Positions 54,214 through 63,561 are shown, counted from the stretch's first letter. The stretch is DNA of 64,000 nucleotides from CAUPWF01 sp963515125 (GCA_052116865.1 JBQKKG010000009.1:62001-126000); one strand, 5' to 3'. Program-made: numbers and translations. The notes: generated from the sequence alone by a model not told the origin.

Positions 54214-55752
54214 TTACTCCGTCGGTAAGACTTCTCCATTCTCCACCTGATCTACTAGGCTCTTGATATTATCTACCGATGCCTGGTCTGGCTGCATTAC
54301 ATATAATGGAGCTCCCGAATAGGAAAAGCAATACTGTGTATCTCCAGTTCCTTCAGCTGCCACAGAATATATGTTCCAAGAAGAACCATCTGCTAATTGT
54401 TGCTTCAATAGATTTTGTATCTGTTCTGAGGACATATTGGTCTCAAAGTTACCGCTAACGCTATCAATGATTCCATTCATACTTCCAAGTAGCGCTGGTG
54501 ATATTGCCTTGTTAATTAACCCCTTAATCACCGCCTGCTGATTTTTACCTCTTTGATTGTCTCCACCTTCAATGTTTTGACGTTCTCTGCTGAATGCAAG
54601 CGCCTGCTTTCCATTAAATGTATTCATTCCCTGATTTACATTCATCACTAACTGCGTATCCTCGCTGGTTGTAAAGGCATATTCTGAATAGACATCTACA
54701 CCGCCAAATGCATCTACAATCTCCACAAGTGACGTAAAGTTTACACGGGCATAGAACGGAACACTCATATCATACAACTGCCCTAAAGTGCGCATGGATG
54801 CATCCACTCCATAAATTCCTGCATGTGTTAATTTGTCCTTAATATTCCCATCCGTAACTCCTGGAATATCCACATAATAATCACGTGGTGTCGTAATCAA
54901 TAACACCTGATGAGTGGTTGGATTAATCGTTGCAATAATATTCACATCACTACGACTATTGGTGGTAATATTTCCATATACATCAATACCACTGATAAAT
55001 ATACTAAACGTGTCTTTTTTAACTTCTACTTTTTGGGCTGCATTATCCACTTTCTTCTTTATATCATGTGTATAAATAATTTTGACCTTTTGATTAAAAC
55101 CTTCAATGCTTTCGTCCAATACCCCTGCATATGCACTATTATAAATAATCGCTTCCACACTACCATCTAGTAACGCGTTGGCTGCTTCGTTTAAATCCGA
55201 ATATTCTACCGTATTGATTTGAGTGCCTACTTTACCATTAATTTCTTCTACGGTTTCATCCACGTCTTCTTTGCCCATGGCATATTGGACTCCGAAGGAA
55301 TACGCTTTTGCATCTTTAATACTTTCTGCGCTATCCTCAGCCTTTACCGCAACTACCATTGCTTCTGTCTTATATGCACCACCAGTTACTTTCTTAAGTG
55401 CCGAATGCCCCTTGTATACGTAGAAAGAACCAAATACTAGTACTATAGATATGAGTATACTAATAATTTTACTCGTAATTCCTTTTCCCTTTGCCTTTAG
55501 CTGAATACTGAGAATAATCACCAGTATTAACACTAACACCGCTACAATTGGCACAATAAATTTCATTGGCAAAATATTTAAATAAAATAATAGACCACTA
55601 AAAATAACCGTCATGACTGCTTGCAACGCTACAATCATCATTCCAATCCTCTTAGACATTTTCAATTTTTTATTCTTTTTACCTCCAGCATAACTTTTTG
55701 CTGGATTCCCATCTTTACGACTTCTTTGTGGTTCCCTTACATCTCTACCCAT
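54214..55752 (-). CDS. LytR-CpsA-Psr (LCP) family glycopolymer transferase
   Basis: 512 residues. A basic N-terminus, three to four membrane helices (about 35-115), then an SBP-like extracytoplasmic region (about 130-235). The LCP domain follows (about 250-460), with conserved Arg/Asp in NSRSDVNIIATI, TTPRDYYVDIPG and ALAFSRERQNIEGGDNQRG. LCP enzymes attach teichoic acid, capsule or other glycopolymers to peptidoglycan. It lies just upstream of the CapD-like gene and downstream of glf, so the target may be a galactofuranose-containing polymer. Confidence 0.92.
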   Translation of the reverse strand: MGRDVREPQRSRKDGNPAKSYAGGKKNKKLKMSKRIGMMIVALQAVMTVIFSGLLFYLNILPMKFIVPIVAVLVLILVIILSIQLKAKGKGITSKIISILISIVLVFGSFYVYKGHSALKKVTGGAYKTEAMVVAVKAEDSAESIKDAKAYSFGVQYAMGKEDVDETVEEINGKVGTQINTVEYSDLNEAANALLDGSVEAIIYNSAYAGVLDESIEGFNQKVKIIYTHDIKKKVDNAAQKVEVKKDTFSIFISGIDVYGNITTNSRSDVNIIATINPTTHQVLLITTPRDYYVDIPGVTDGNIKDKLTHAGIYGVDASMRTLGQLYDMSVPFYARVNFTSLVEIVDAFGGVDVYSEYAFTTSEDTQLVMNVNQGMNTFNGKQALAFSRERQNIEGGDNQRGKNQQAVIKGLINKAISPALLGSMNGIIDSVSGNFETNMSSEQIQNLLKQQLADGSSWNIYSVAAEGTGDTQYCFSYSGAPLYVMQPDQASVDNIKSLVDQVENGEVLPTE

Positions 55753-55776
55753 ATGAACTCTCCTTTGTACATACCC

Positions 55777-56877
55777 CTATTTATCACAATGTGCTTTTAC
55801 ACATTTTAATGCTTCTGACACCACTTGATGCATGTCAAAATACTTATACATTCCCAAGCGTCCTCCAAAGATTACCTTTTCTTCCTGATCAGCTAGCTTC
55901 TTATACTGGCCAAAGAGCTGATTGTTCCTATCATCGTTAATTGGATAATATGGCTCATCCCCACTTTTCCAACTAGCTGGATATTCTTTGGTTATTACAG
56001 TGTTAGGTTGGGTTCCATAATCAAAATGCTTATGCTCTATAATTCTTGTATATGGAACTTCGTATTCCGTATAATTCACAACTGCATTCCCCTGATAATT
56101 TTCTTCTGCCAATATTTCAGACTCAAATCTCAATGATCGATATTCTAACTCCCCAAAGCAATAATCATAATATTCATCAATCATCCCTGTGAATACAATT
56201 TTCTTAGCACATCCTTCCAATTTTTTTCTTTCTGCAATATAGTCTGTATTAAGGCGGACTTCTACGCCTTCTAACATCTTTTCAATCATATTCGTATATC
56301 CACCAATTGGAATGCCCTGGTACTTATCATTAAAATAATTATTGTCATAGGTCAATCGTACTGGAAGACGCTTAATTATAAATGGTGGCAGTTCCGTTGC
56401 TTTTCTTCCCCATTGCTTTTCTGTATAGCCTTTAATTAGCTTTTCGTAGATATCTTTTCCAATAAGATTCAATGCTTGCTCTTCTAAGTTCTTCGGCTCT
56501 AATACTTTGGAGCATGCTATTTGTTCCTCTAATTTTTCTTTTGCTTCTTTCGGAGTCTTCACTCCCCACATTTTACTAAATGTATTCATATTAAATGGAA
56601 GATTATATAGCTCGTCTTTATAGATTGCTACTGGTGAATTGGTGTATCTGTTAAATTCCGCAAATTGCTGCACATATTCCCACACTTCCTTATTACTGGT
56701 GTGAAAAATGTGAGCTCCATATTTATGTACTTGGATACCTTCTATCTCTTCTGTATAAATATTGCCTCCTACATGAGAGCGCTTATCTAATACCAGACAT
56801 TTTTTCCCTGCCCTTGTAGCCTCGTGAGCAAAGATTGCGCCGAATAGTCCCGTTCCAACAATTAAATAATCATACAT
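55777..56877 (-). CDS. glf: UDP-galactopyranose mutase
   Basis: 366 residues. N-terminal FAD-binding DYLIVGTGLFGAIFAHEA, LVLDKRSHVGGNIYTE, GAHIFHTSNKEVW, YTEKQWGRKATELP and FGGRLGMYKYFDMH, all hallmarks of Glf. It converts UDP-galactopyranose to UDP-galactofuranose for surface glycans. It is the first gene of a minus-strand envelope operon, upstream of LCP and the broken CapD gene. Confidence 0.95.
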   Translation of the reverse strand: MYDYLIVGTGLFGAIFAHEATRAGKKCLVLDKRSHVGGNIYTEEIEGIQVHKYGAHIFHTSNKEVWEYVQQFAEFNRYTNSPVAIYKDELYNLPFNMNTFSKMWGVKTPKEAKEKLEEQIACSKVLEPKNLEEQALNLIGKDIYEKLIKGYTEKQWGRKATELPPFIIKRLPVRLTYDNNYFNDKYQGIPIGGYTNMIEKMLEGVEVRLNTDYIAERKKLEGCAKKIVFTGMIDEYYDYCFGELEYRSLRFESEILAEENYQGNAVVNYTEYEVPYTRIIEHKHFDYGTQPNTVITKEYPASWKSGDEPYYPINDDRNNQLFGQYKKLADQEEKVIFGGRLGMYKYFDMHQVVSEALKCVKAHCDK

Positions 56878-56909
56878 GTTTTTCTCCCCTACCTTATAAA
56901 GTAATCATT

Positions 56910-56933
56910 TTATCCTATATTATTAAAGGATAA
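56910..56933. promoter_or_regulatory. Inverted repeat in the gap upstream of glf
   Basis: TTATCCT-N10-AGGATAA about 35 bases upstream of the glf start, a possible operator. The rest of the 319-base gap (56878-57196) is AT-rich with no gene visible. Confidence 0.25.
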
Positions 56934-57196
56934 CATATTTTAATTAAGATATATACTTTATAATTATTAAGATTTTCTGTAAAAAGAGCGCCCAAATAAT
57001 GAAATATATGTAAATATATTCCATTGCAGACGCCACTTTAGTATTTTATCATACTGGGCTTTGCCTATCAACCAAAGATTCCTTGTTTGCCTCAGATTTC
57101 CCCAATTGGTCTATGTAGGGCATAACTGGTACTTGAGATAGCTTCTTTTCAAACTTATACTTAATTATATAGATTTTTTTCTTAGGAGGCAATGTT

Positions 57197-57583
57197 ATGC
57201 ATCACCAGAACTTTAAAAAAAATATACTATGTTTCACATATGTATGCATCTTTTTACTCACAAGCAGTCTCATTAGCTTTTTTCTTTCCACTCTTATATG
57301 TATGATTCTTGGTATATCATTTGTAGCAATATTTTCTTCTGCAATTATTGGCATTTTCACTTATATGATACTTATGAAATCTATCCCCTATTGTACGATT
57401 CGACCTTTCATTGGAATCTTTTCTTTTCTAATCTCATTTACTCTTTATAGTTGGATGTTACATTGGATCATCTCTTCCTATCATTCTACAATCCTTTGTA
57501 TTCTTTTGTATTTTACCCCATATTACATTCTTACTGGCTGGATGTTATGGAGGGTAAGACTTCAAAACAAGCATTATTTATAA
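57197..57583 (+). CDS. Small hydrophobic membrane protein
   Basis: 128 residues with four hydrophobic segments (about 12-32, 35-58, 68-88 and 95-118) and a basic end (RVRLQNKHYL). GGAGG lies seven bases upstream of the ATG, and a strong terminator follows, which argue for a real gene. No family is recognised. It is isolated, on the opposite strand from its neighbours. Confidence 0.6.
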   Translation: MHHQNFKKNILCFTYVCIFLLTSSLISFFLSTLICMILGISFVAIFSSAIIGIFTYMILMKSIPYCTIRPFIGIFSFLISFTLYSWMLHWIISSYHSTILCILLYFTPYYILTGWMLWRVRLQNKHYL

Positions 57584-57603
57584 ATAAGGTACTATATAGT
57601 ACG

Positions 57604-57662
57604 CTTTTAGAAAGCACGAAAAGCCCTGGATATTGACCAGGGCTTCTCGTGCTTTCTAAAAG
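57604..57662. terminator. Long bidirectional terminator hairpin
   Basis: Arms of about 26 bases with one mismatched region (CTTTTAGAAAGCACG, then AGCCCTGG, and complement) and loop ATATTGA. It lies between convergent stops of the small membrane protein and the TusA-like gene. Confidence 0.9.
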
Positions 57663-57702
57663 AACTGACAGCCAACAGTTCCTTTTCGATTACATACCGT
57701 TT

Positions 57703-57903
57703 CTATTCTATTATGATTTCAAATTCGCTTCCAACTTCCATCACCTTAGTAGTCTTACCTTGACTTTTTGCAAGCTTTTCAACATTCATTTTCTGATGCG
57801 GTTCACTTACTAGCACCTTTAGCGGTTGATTTTCTTTTAAAGCATCTTGTGTCATCATTAATGGCTCCGGGCAAGAAAGCCCTCTTGCATCTATTACTTT
57901 CAT
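57703..57903 (-). CDS. TusA/SirA-family sulfurtransferase-like protein
   Basis: 66 residues, the usual compact TusA fold, with the catalytic Cys in DARGLSCPEPLMMTQ (CPxP). Family members carry persulfide or selenide to acceptors. Its position 41 bases downstream of the YedE-type gene matches the yedE-yedF (selenium metabolism) pairing, although the DsrE-like second half of YedF is absent. It may therefore be a stand-alone carrier. Confidence 0.88.
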   Translation of the reverse strand: MKVIDARGLSCPEPLMMTQDALKENQPLKVLVSEPHQKMNVEKLAKSQGKTTKVMEVGSEFEIIIE

Positions 57904-57944
57904 TCTTGCACTTCCTCCTTATCTATTCTTACACCATTCTACTA

Positions 57945-59003
57945 TTACGACGCATCCTTTTTATTGCCTACAAATGCAACGAGGAATAATACAACAATAC
58001 AGATAATGCATGCAATGCGCCCTGCTGGCGTAGTTCCTTCTCCACTAGATGCAAGTCCAAAATTATGACAAACTGCAGCACCTACAAATAACCCCAGCAC
58101 AGTAACTGCAGAATCTGACGATCCCTGTCCTGCAAGCACTAGTTGACGAAGTGGGCATCCACCTGCTAATACTGCTGCAAATCCCACTGCATACATTCCA
58201 AGAATATTCCAAATATGTTCTGTATGGGCAATTGGCTGACCCGCAAATCCAAAATGAAATCCACCTGTTGCAATGTTAAAAATTAACATTACCACAAATA
58301 ATCCACCAATTACTGAAATTAAATCAAAATTCTTCATTAAAATCACATCACGAATGCTTCCCGCAAAGCACATCCTTGACTTTTGTGCAAATACCCCGAA
58401 CAATAAGCCTCCGATAAGTGCTACGATAATTGGCGCATGCATACTCCCCGGTCCTTCTGTGCTACTTACAAAAAGCGTGGTACAAGTTGCTAACACCAAA
58501 ATCGCCACTGCAATCACTGGTAAAATTCCACCACTCACTTTATGAGTTTCATGAGCTCTTCCAAGGCTAAAGCCCTTCTTAAGTGCCACAACCCCTGTGG
58601 CTACTCCACCCACGAATCCGATTAATGCAACATATGCATTCAAATCACCTGCAGACATACGAATCACCATACGAAGTGGACAACCTAAGAATACCAAAGA
58701 ACCGATCATGATGACCATTCCAAGCACAAACCTTGTCATAGGTGACGATCCACCTGTGGAACGATATTCTTTTGTTCCTACCGAGATGAAGAATGAACCC
58801 AAAATGATTCCTATAATCTCCGGTCTTGCATATTGCACGACTGGTGCAGCATGGAACTTCATTGCACCCGCTGTATCACGAATAAAGCACGCAACACAGA
58901 TTGCCATATTAGCAGGATTTCCTGTTGCTGCTAACACGGCTGCAATTATACCACATATCACCCCCGCTAAAGCTAACTTCACCTTTGAATCCGATAAATT
59001 CAT
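57945..59003 (-). CDS. yedE: YedE-family putative selenium/sulfur transporter
   Basis: 352 residues, about ten membrane helices in two internally similar halves. Each half has the conserved CPLR motif (FLGCPLRMVIRM and GGCPLRQLVLAG) and Cys in MAICVACFIRDT and SRMCFAGSIRD, the YeeE/YedE (TsuA-like) signature. These import thiosulfate or are associated with selenium metabolism in selenoprotein-making anaerobes. It is followed by a TusA-like gene, so the two probably form one operon. Confidence 0.9.
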   Translation of the reverse strand: MNLSDSKVKLALAGVICGIIAAVLAATGNPANMAICVACFIRDTAGAMKFHAAPVVQYARPEIIGIILGSFFISVGTKEYRSTGGSSPMTRFVLGMVIMIGSLVFLGCPLRMVIRMSAGDLNAYVALIGFVGGVATGVVALKKGFSLGRAHETHKVSGGILPVIAVAILVLATCTTLFVSSTEGPGSMHAPIIVALIGGLLFGVFAQKSRMCFAGSIRDVILMKNFDLISVIGGLFVVMLIFNIATGGFHFGFAGQPIAHTEHIWNILGMYAVGFAAVLAGGCPLRQLVLAGQGSSDSAVTVLGLFVGAAVCHNFGLASSGEGTTPAGRIACIICIVVLFLVAFVGNKKDAS

Positions 59004-59187
59004 GGCTCTTTCCTCCTATTCCCTTTTTTATAATAATTTTCCTCTTTGTTAACAATATAACAAGGAAGAGGAGGATTGTCTAATTGATACTTTTGATAGT
59101 CAAGCGTAATTATAGGTAATATCTATTTTATCTGTCATTTTTTCTTTGCATTCCGCATTATATATATTTGCGCAACAACAATATACG

Positions 59188-59226
59188 AAACAGGGACCAG
59201 ATGATTCTCTCATCTGGTCCCTGTTT
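59188..59226. terminator. Terminator at the end of the TetR-like gene
   Basis: 17-bp arms (AAACAGGGACCAGATGA and complement) with a TTCTC loop; the right arm overlaps the TetR stop. Confidence 0.85.
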
Positions 59227-59836
59227 ATCTATATTCATCGATAGAAATATCTGAATTCAAAAGCCCACTCACAGATAATTTAAACATACTTACTCCGTAA
59301 GTCGCAAGAGGATATTGTCCTTCGCAAAGGCACCAATCATATAAGATTGCTCGTTCTTGCATGGCATAAAATTTTACAAATTCACGTGTAGTTCTTTCTT
59401 TATTAAATTCACCCTTTTCTTGTCCTCTTGAAATAATCTCCGTTAGCGTAACAAAGTAAGTCCTTCTTTCTCCCAACAAATGCTTTGCACCATTCTTTGT
59501 TACCTGTGTAGATAATACTAATGACAAAATATCCCTTGGGACATTGTCTTCTATATATCTAAAAAGCTTTTCTGTATAATAGAAAAGCTTTTCTTTCTCT
59601 CCCCAGTGCTCATCAATATTTTCTGCAAGCTTTTCATACTGCTTGTCTAGCAAATATGAAAGATGATTTAACAAATCGTCCTTTGCATTAAAATAATGAT
59701 AAAATCCCCCTTTTGAACTTCCACATATCTGGATAATCTCATCAATTGTTGTATTTTCATAGCCCTTTTCAAAAAAAAGATTCCATGCCACTTCCAATAT
59801 ATTATCTTTCATTGATCGTTCATTACACATATTCAT
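59225..59836 (-). CDS. TetR/AcrR-family transcriptional regulator
   Basis: 203 residues with an N-terminal helix-turn-helix (about 15-60: AWNLFFEKGYENTTIDEIIQ, SSKGGFYHYFNAKDDLL) and a helical C-terminal regulatory domain. The start may be two codons later for ribosome-site spacing. It is placed between the YedE genes and the reductase cluster, all on one strand, and could regulate either; nothing in the sequence decides this. Confidence 0.88.
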   Translation of the reverse strand: MNMCNERSMKDNILEVAWNLFFEKGYENTTIDEIIQICGSSKGGFYHYFNAKDDLLNHLSYLLDKQYEKLAENIDEHWGEKEKLFYYTEKLFRYIEDNVPRDILSLVLSTQVTKNGAKHLLGERRTYFVTLTEIISRGQEKGEFNKERTTREFVKFYAMQERAILYDWCLCEGQYPLATYGVSMFKLSVSGLLNSDISIDEYR

Positions 59837-59915
59837 TCACCCATTCAAAATTTCTATAGTAATATATGTATTATATATTACTGGATAATGAATAAAACTT
59901 CAATACGAATCTTAT

Positions 59916-60428
59916 TTATTTCACGTTCCAACTTAAATATCTTGGAAGATCCATTATTTTTTTAGGAGCATCTACGTTAACCCCGCGTAGATTTTTAGGG
60001 TGACCTTCTTTGGTTAACTTTCCTAAATAACCAAAACTAACATTCATTTTATTAACTCGTTCACACAATTCTTGCAGTATTCTTTGGAAATAGTCCTTTT
60101 TATTTATTCCAGTCCCCCAGATTAAATAGATTAGATTAACATTATATTCCTTAATTATTTCTATTATAGTTTCTAAGTTCTTAGAAATTATATCATTATT
60201 TGGGATGATATCCAATTCATCTACTGCCATCTGTACCTGGGGATATACATAGAGCAGAATCCATCCATCGTACTTCTTATTTTTTGCCAACTGAGCAATT
60301 TTGTTCCACCTTTTATCGGTTTTTTCATTTGGAAATAAATCCAAACATACAAAATTATGTTTTCCTGGCATACCAACAGCATATTGGTATGTATTATCAT
60401 TTTCTTTTATAAATAATAAGTCTTTCAT
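59916..60428 (-). CDS. DUF1643-like protein
   Basis: 170 residues. A beta-alpha fold with FVCLDLFPNEKTDKRW near the start, LIYLIWGTGINKKDYF in the middle and GYLGKLTKEGHPKNLRGV near the end, as in DUF1643 proteins. Their function is unknown; many are carried by mobile elements. It lies between the TetR gene and the reductase cluster and is followed by no matching partner. Confidence 0.65.
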   Translation of the reverse strand: MKDLLFIKENDNTYQYAVGMPGKHNFVCLDLFPNEKTDKRWNKIAQLAKNKKYDGWILLYVYPQVQMAVDELDIIPNNDIISKNLETIIEIIKEYNVNLIYLIWGTGINKKDYFQRILQELCERVNKMNVSFGYLGKLTKEGHPKNLRGVNVDAPKKIMDLPRYLSWNVK

Positions 60429-60458
60429 ATATGATCCCTTCCGCTATTTACAAAATAT

Positions 60459-60484
60459 AGAAGCCGGCGTAAACCGGCTTCTAC
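60459..60484 (-). terminator. Terminator of the proline-reductase-like cluster
   Basis: GAAGCCGG stem with loop TTTACG or similar, followed on the minus strand by TATATTTTGT, about 30 bases after the prdB-like stop. Confidence 0.8.
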
Positions 60485-60512
60485 TCCATATAATAACGAC
60501 GTACTATTTTTA

Positions 60513-61238
60513 TTATACGTTATGTCTATATTCGTAAGGTAAAATTTTCGTGCTATTATAACTTGGACAATCACGAACCCATTCTAATGATTTTTTTATG
60601 ATTGCTGTCTGTTGTTGAATATTATTTGGTTCACCTGCATTAGACCCGATTGGAACATGTGGTGCAGTAATACGAGGTGCACCTTGTTGACGTGCAATTG
60701 GAGGAAGAGCGGCGATGACACAGCAACTCATCCCAGCTTCTTCACAACAACGCGTAACAATGGTAGCTGATCTATGACAAGTTCCGCATCCACCTGTACA
60801 CAGAACAATATCAACATCTTGTTCTGCTAATTTACGAGCAATCTCTGGACCAGTTTCACCTTGAAATTTCTCTACGTTTCCGCCGCCACCCATAAATGTA
60901 TATGTTTCTTTTGACAAAGATCCTATGAATCCTTCTTTTACTAGTTCATGCAATCGATCAATTGGAAACATTGCATTTACGTCTTTGTTAATATCCGAGT
61001 TATCAAATCCCCCATGTGTAACCATAAGTTCAGAAGATGGTGTATCAAATTCAATTGTACGATAGGAAAAATCACCTGATGTATTGAACGGTGTCTGACT
61101 TTTCTTGTGAATACCTCCTGCAGTAATAAATGCAATCTTGCACTCACTTAACGGTTTTTTCAGTTCATTAAAAACCGGCTTTGGCGTAACCGGAACAAAT
61201 ATTTCAGACCGCATACCTTCCTTTGTTGTTAATTTCAT
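60513..61238 (-). CDS. prdB: PrdB-like D-proline reductase subunit, Cys in place of Sec
   Basis: 241 residues, full length for PrdB: SEIFVPVTPKP, ELMVTHGGFDNSDINKD, MFPIDRLHELV, FMGGGGN and IAALPPIARQQGAPR. The active-site loop is TGGCGTCHRS; classical PrdB has selenocysteine (UGA) at the first Cys of GxGTCHR, here TGC. In characterised D-proline reductases PrdA and PrdB form the enzyme that opens D-proline to 5-aminovalerate. A Cys version should be slower or act on a different cyclic amino acid or thiol substrate. It is the last gene of the visible cluster. Confidence 0.88.
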   Translation of the reverse strand: MKLTTKEGMRSEIFVPVTPKPVFNELKKPLSECKIAFITAGGIHKKSQTPFNTSGDFSYRTIEFDTPSSELMVTHGGFDNSDINKDVNAMFPIDRLHELVKEGFIGSLSKETYTFMGGGGNVEKFQGETGPEIARKLAEQDVDIVLCTGGCGTCHRSATIVTRCCEEAGMSCCVIAALPPIARQQGAPRITAPHVPIGSNAGEPNNIQQQTAIIKKSLEWVRDCPSYNSTKILPYEYRHNV

Positions 61239-61268
61239 GAAATTTGCCTCCTTTTATATTGATAATTG

Positions 61269-61709
61269 TTAAATGAATGAGGCTGGGAGTTCTTTTTTAC
61301 CAACGACTTTCATACAGCTCAAGTAACATGCTACATCTTGACCCACTTCCAGTACAGTCGATGTAAATACCCAGCGACGTGGTACAGCAACTGTACCAAA
61401 CCCATTCATTATTTCAGCTTTAATGGCTGTATCATTTACTTCCACTATTTTTCCACCCACTAAGCATGGACTGATTTCGTACTCTGGATTCATAGTAGTG
61501 CAATCATAATCATAGGGTTCCTTCACAACTTCGATATAGCTAAAATAAAATTCCATATCGTGTCCTGGTTCTAGGACTGTTTCTCCAATGATTAGTTCTC
61601 GGGGTACACAAATTACACCAAGGCGACCATGTAAATGTACTGTCACCTTATCTCCAGTTGTTTTTTTCACCAATCCACCCATTAATGTGGGATTAATAAC
61701 GTAATCCAT
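61269..61709 (-). CDS. CBO2463/CBO2479-type small protein of the reductase cluster
   Basis: 146 residues made of two similar halves of about 70 residues: VINPTLMGGLVKKTTGDKV and ISPCLVGGKIVEVNDTA, each followed by a VxVPRxxxxxxTVLExGxD segment (ICVPRELIIGETVLEPGHD and VAVPRRWVFTSTVLEVGQD). This duplicated beta-rich domain is, from memory, found beside prd-like genes of clostridia; its role is unknown. The ATG shares a base with the prdA stop (TAATG). There is no signal peptide. It may be an accessory or maturation protein. Confidence 0.65.
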   Translation of the reverse strand: MDYVINPTLMGGLVKKTTGDKVTVHLHGRLGVICVPRELIIGETVLEPGHDMEFYFSYIEVVKEPYDYDCTTMNPEYEISPCLVGGKIVEVNDTAIKAEIMNGFGTVAVPRRWVFTSTVLEVGQDVACYLSCMKVVGKKELPASFI

Positions 61710-63472
61710 TAGTGCAGTGTACCATTATCAAGTAACACTGTCTCTGGAAGTCCTAGCAGTTTATTATTTTCATTTATTACATCATTGCTCCATTTTTTTG
61801 GAGCTGCTTTCACTTCAACGCCTGCCATTTTATTTTTCAGCATTTGAATTGCACGCGCTGCTACCTCTTTTGTTACGCAAGAGCAACCTGCAACATTATT
61901 TTCAAATCCACCCTTATCCATATTCTCTTCTACCATTGCTGTGGCATATTCATTTCCCACAACAAGCTGACCCTGATAAGCACAGAATGAAACACCTACT
62001 ACAGGAATACCACGCTTCCCTGCTTGACCAATATGTTGAATAAAATCTATATGATTGTTACCAAAACCTTCTGTCGTAACAATACATCCATCGATATCTA
62101 AAGCTTCTAGTGTGGTTCCAAGGCGTTCTGATACCCAAAGTTTTTCATCATTTACCTGTGGTGATCCTACACATACCACCCCAATCAAATCAATCTCTGA
62201 GTCAGTAGCAAGTCCTTCTACAAGTGGTTCACGTATGTAATGACGTGTCATTTCTTTGGTTGCTGGTCCAATACATGTTAATGCATGAATAGATCCATCA
62301 CGCACTTGATTTGGTGTTAACATAATTGGTACATTGCAACAATCAACATTCTTTTGTCCACCCATGATACCACAAGGTTCTGTTGGGCAAAGTACATTAT
62401 CATGCATCGCTCCTTGTCCCATAATTTCTTTCACAAGAACTACACGTGGATTCCCTTTACGACGAACATCTTCACAAACTTCTTCGCAAACTACTTCTCC
62501 ATCGTATTTTTTCAATTCATTACGAACTGCCTGAATAATATAGTCCTGGCACTTGTGAGCTGCAAATGGACCTGGACGAGTCATACCCGTCAATCTTTTT
62601 ACTACAGCATGGCAACGTATAATGATATCATTTTCATCTGCACATCCTGGATGTCCAAAATACATCTTTTCATCCAAAAATCCTTCTGAAGAACCAAATT
62701 CATGTACTTGTACTCCATCTTCATCAACACCTGTCAGCATAAAGACAACACCATCAGCTACTTTTGTAATACCTGCTCCAAGCTCGCCTTCCACCTTTGT
62801 AGCAATTGGGCAAACATCCATAATAGTCTCTGTATAAATATGTCGTTGCTCTGGGCGAATGACGTCTAATATAATATTCTTACACAATTCATCTTCTTTT
62901 AATGCTTTCTCAACAATATTTTTATCAATTACAATTTTTCCATCTTTAATAGATGTCTCAGTACCAATCTCTGCATCTGTAATCTTGATGTGTTGTTTTA
63001 CTAGTGTACGAATCACTTTCTTTTCGCCTATTTCTTCTTTCAGTGTTGCTGGCACTCCTGCAATTGCTACACCTGTTGGAATGTCAAGGCTTAAACCTTC
63101 TAATTTGTCAATTTCTACATGAATCATTCCGTTACCTCCTGCACATGTATTTGCCACTGGTATTTCCCTTGTTTCTTTGACACTTTCCGGTATTTTTTCC
63201 GATACTTGGTCTGCAATTTTATTAACCCTATCCAATACATCCTTTGTAATTGGGGTTAATGCTTCCACATCTACCAGTGTTGTGCTCCCAAGCACTTGTT
63301 CAATGGTCAGTCCGTCATCGCTTAATGCCAATAGTCCCGCATCAATCATATCATCAAATAAACCTGGATCTTCGAGATCTGCTGGTCCAATGACTGTACC
63401 TTTCTGTCTTCTACAACAGAAAATAGCAGGGTCTTTTAAGTGTGTCTGAACTGTTTCTTGTGTGATAGACAT
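61709..63472 (-). CDS. prdA: PrdA-like D-proline reductase proprotein
   Basis: 587 residues, slightly shorter than PrdA of C. difficile (about 625). Conserved blocks: KDPAIFCCRRQKG (N-terminus), CAGGNG, HIYTETIMDVCPIA, VHEFGSSEGFL, RPGPFAAHKC, IKEIMGQGAMHDN (with VKEIMGQG here), IHALTCIGPATKE, FREPLV-like IREPLVEGL, VGSPQVN and VTTEGFGNNHIDF. In known enzymes the proprotein cuts itself at a cysteine to yield a pyruvoyl group. Several Cys are present in the relevant half (DIDGCIVTT, GVSFCAYQ), but I cannot place the cleavage site. It is the catalytic partner of the PrdB-like protein. Confidence 0.88.
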   Translation of the reverse strand: MSITQETVQTHLKDPAIFCCRRQKGTVIGPADLEDPGLFDDMIDAGLLALSDDGLTIEQVLGSTTLVDVEALTPITKDVLDRVNKIADQVSEKIPESVKETREIPVANTCAGGNGMIHVEIDKLEGLSLDIPTGVAIAGVPATLKEEIGEKKVIRTLVKQHIKITDAEIGTETSIKDGKIVIDKNIVEKALKEDELCKNIILDVIRPEQRHIYTETIMDVCPIATKVEGELGAGITKVADGVVFMLTGVDEDGVQVHEFGSSEGFLDEKMYFGHPGCADENDIIIRCHAVVKRLTGMTRPGPFAAHKCQDYIIQAVRNELKKYDGEVVCEEVCEDVRRKGNPRVVLVKEIMGQGAMHDNVLCPTEPCGIMGGQKNVDCCNVPIMLTPNQVRDGSIHALTCIGPATKEMTRHYIREPLVEGLATDSEIDLIGVVCVGSPQVNDEKLWVSERLGTTLEALDIDGCIVTTEGFGNNHIDFIQHIGQAGKRGIPVVGVSFCAYQGQLVVGNEYATAMVEENMDKGGFENNVAGCSCVTKEVAARAIQMLKNKMAGVEVKAAPKKWSNDVINENNKLLGLPETVLLDNGTLH

Positions 63473-63561
63473 AATATCACTCCTCCTTTTTCATATTTAT
63501 CTCAACGTGCATGGTGTCAAAGTTGCACCATCACGAATAAGAACTGCTTCATACTATTTTT

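Noticed and set aside
59916..60428. DUF1643-like gene as part of a second mobile element
   Set aside because: No integrase, transposase or flanking repeat was found near it; family association alone is not enough.
60700..60800. Selenocysteine (in-frame UGA) in the PrdB-like gene
   Set aside because: The codon is TGC and the frame is open throughout without any stop; no recoding is needed.
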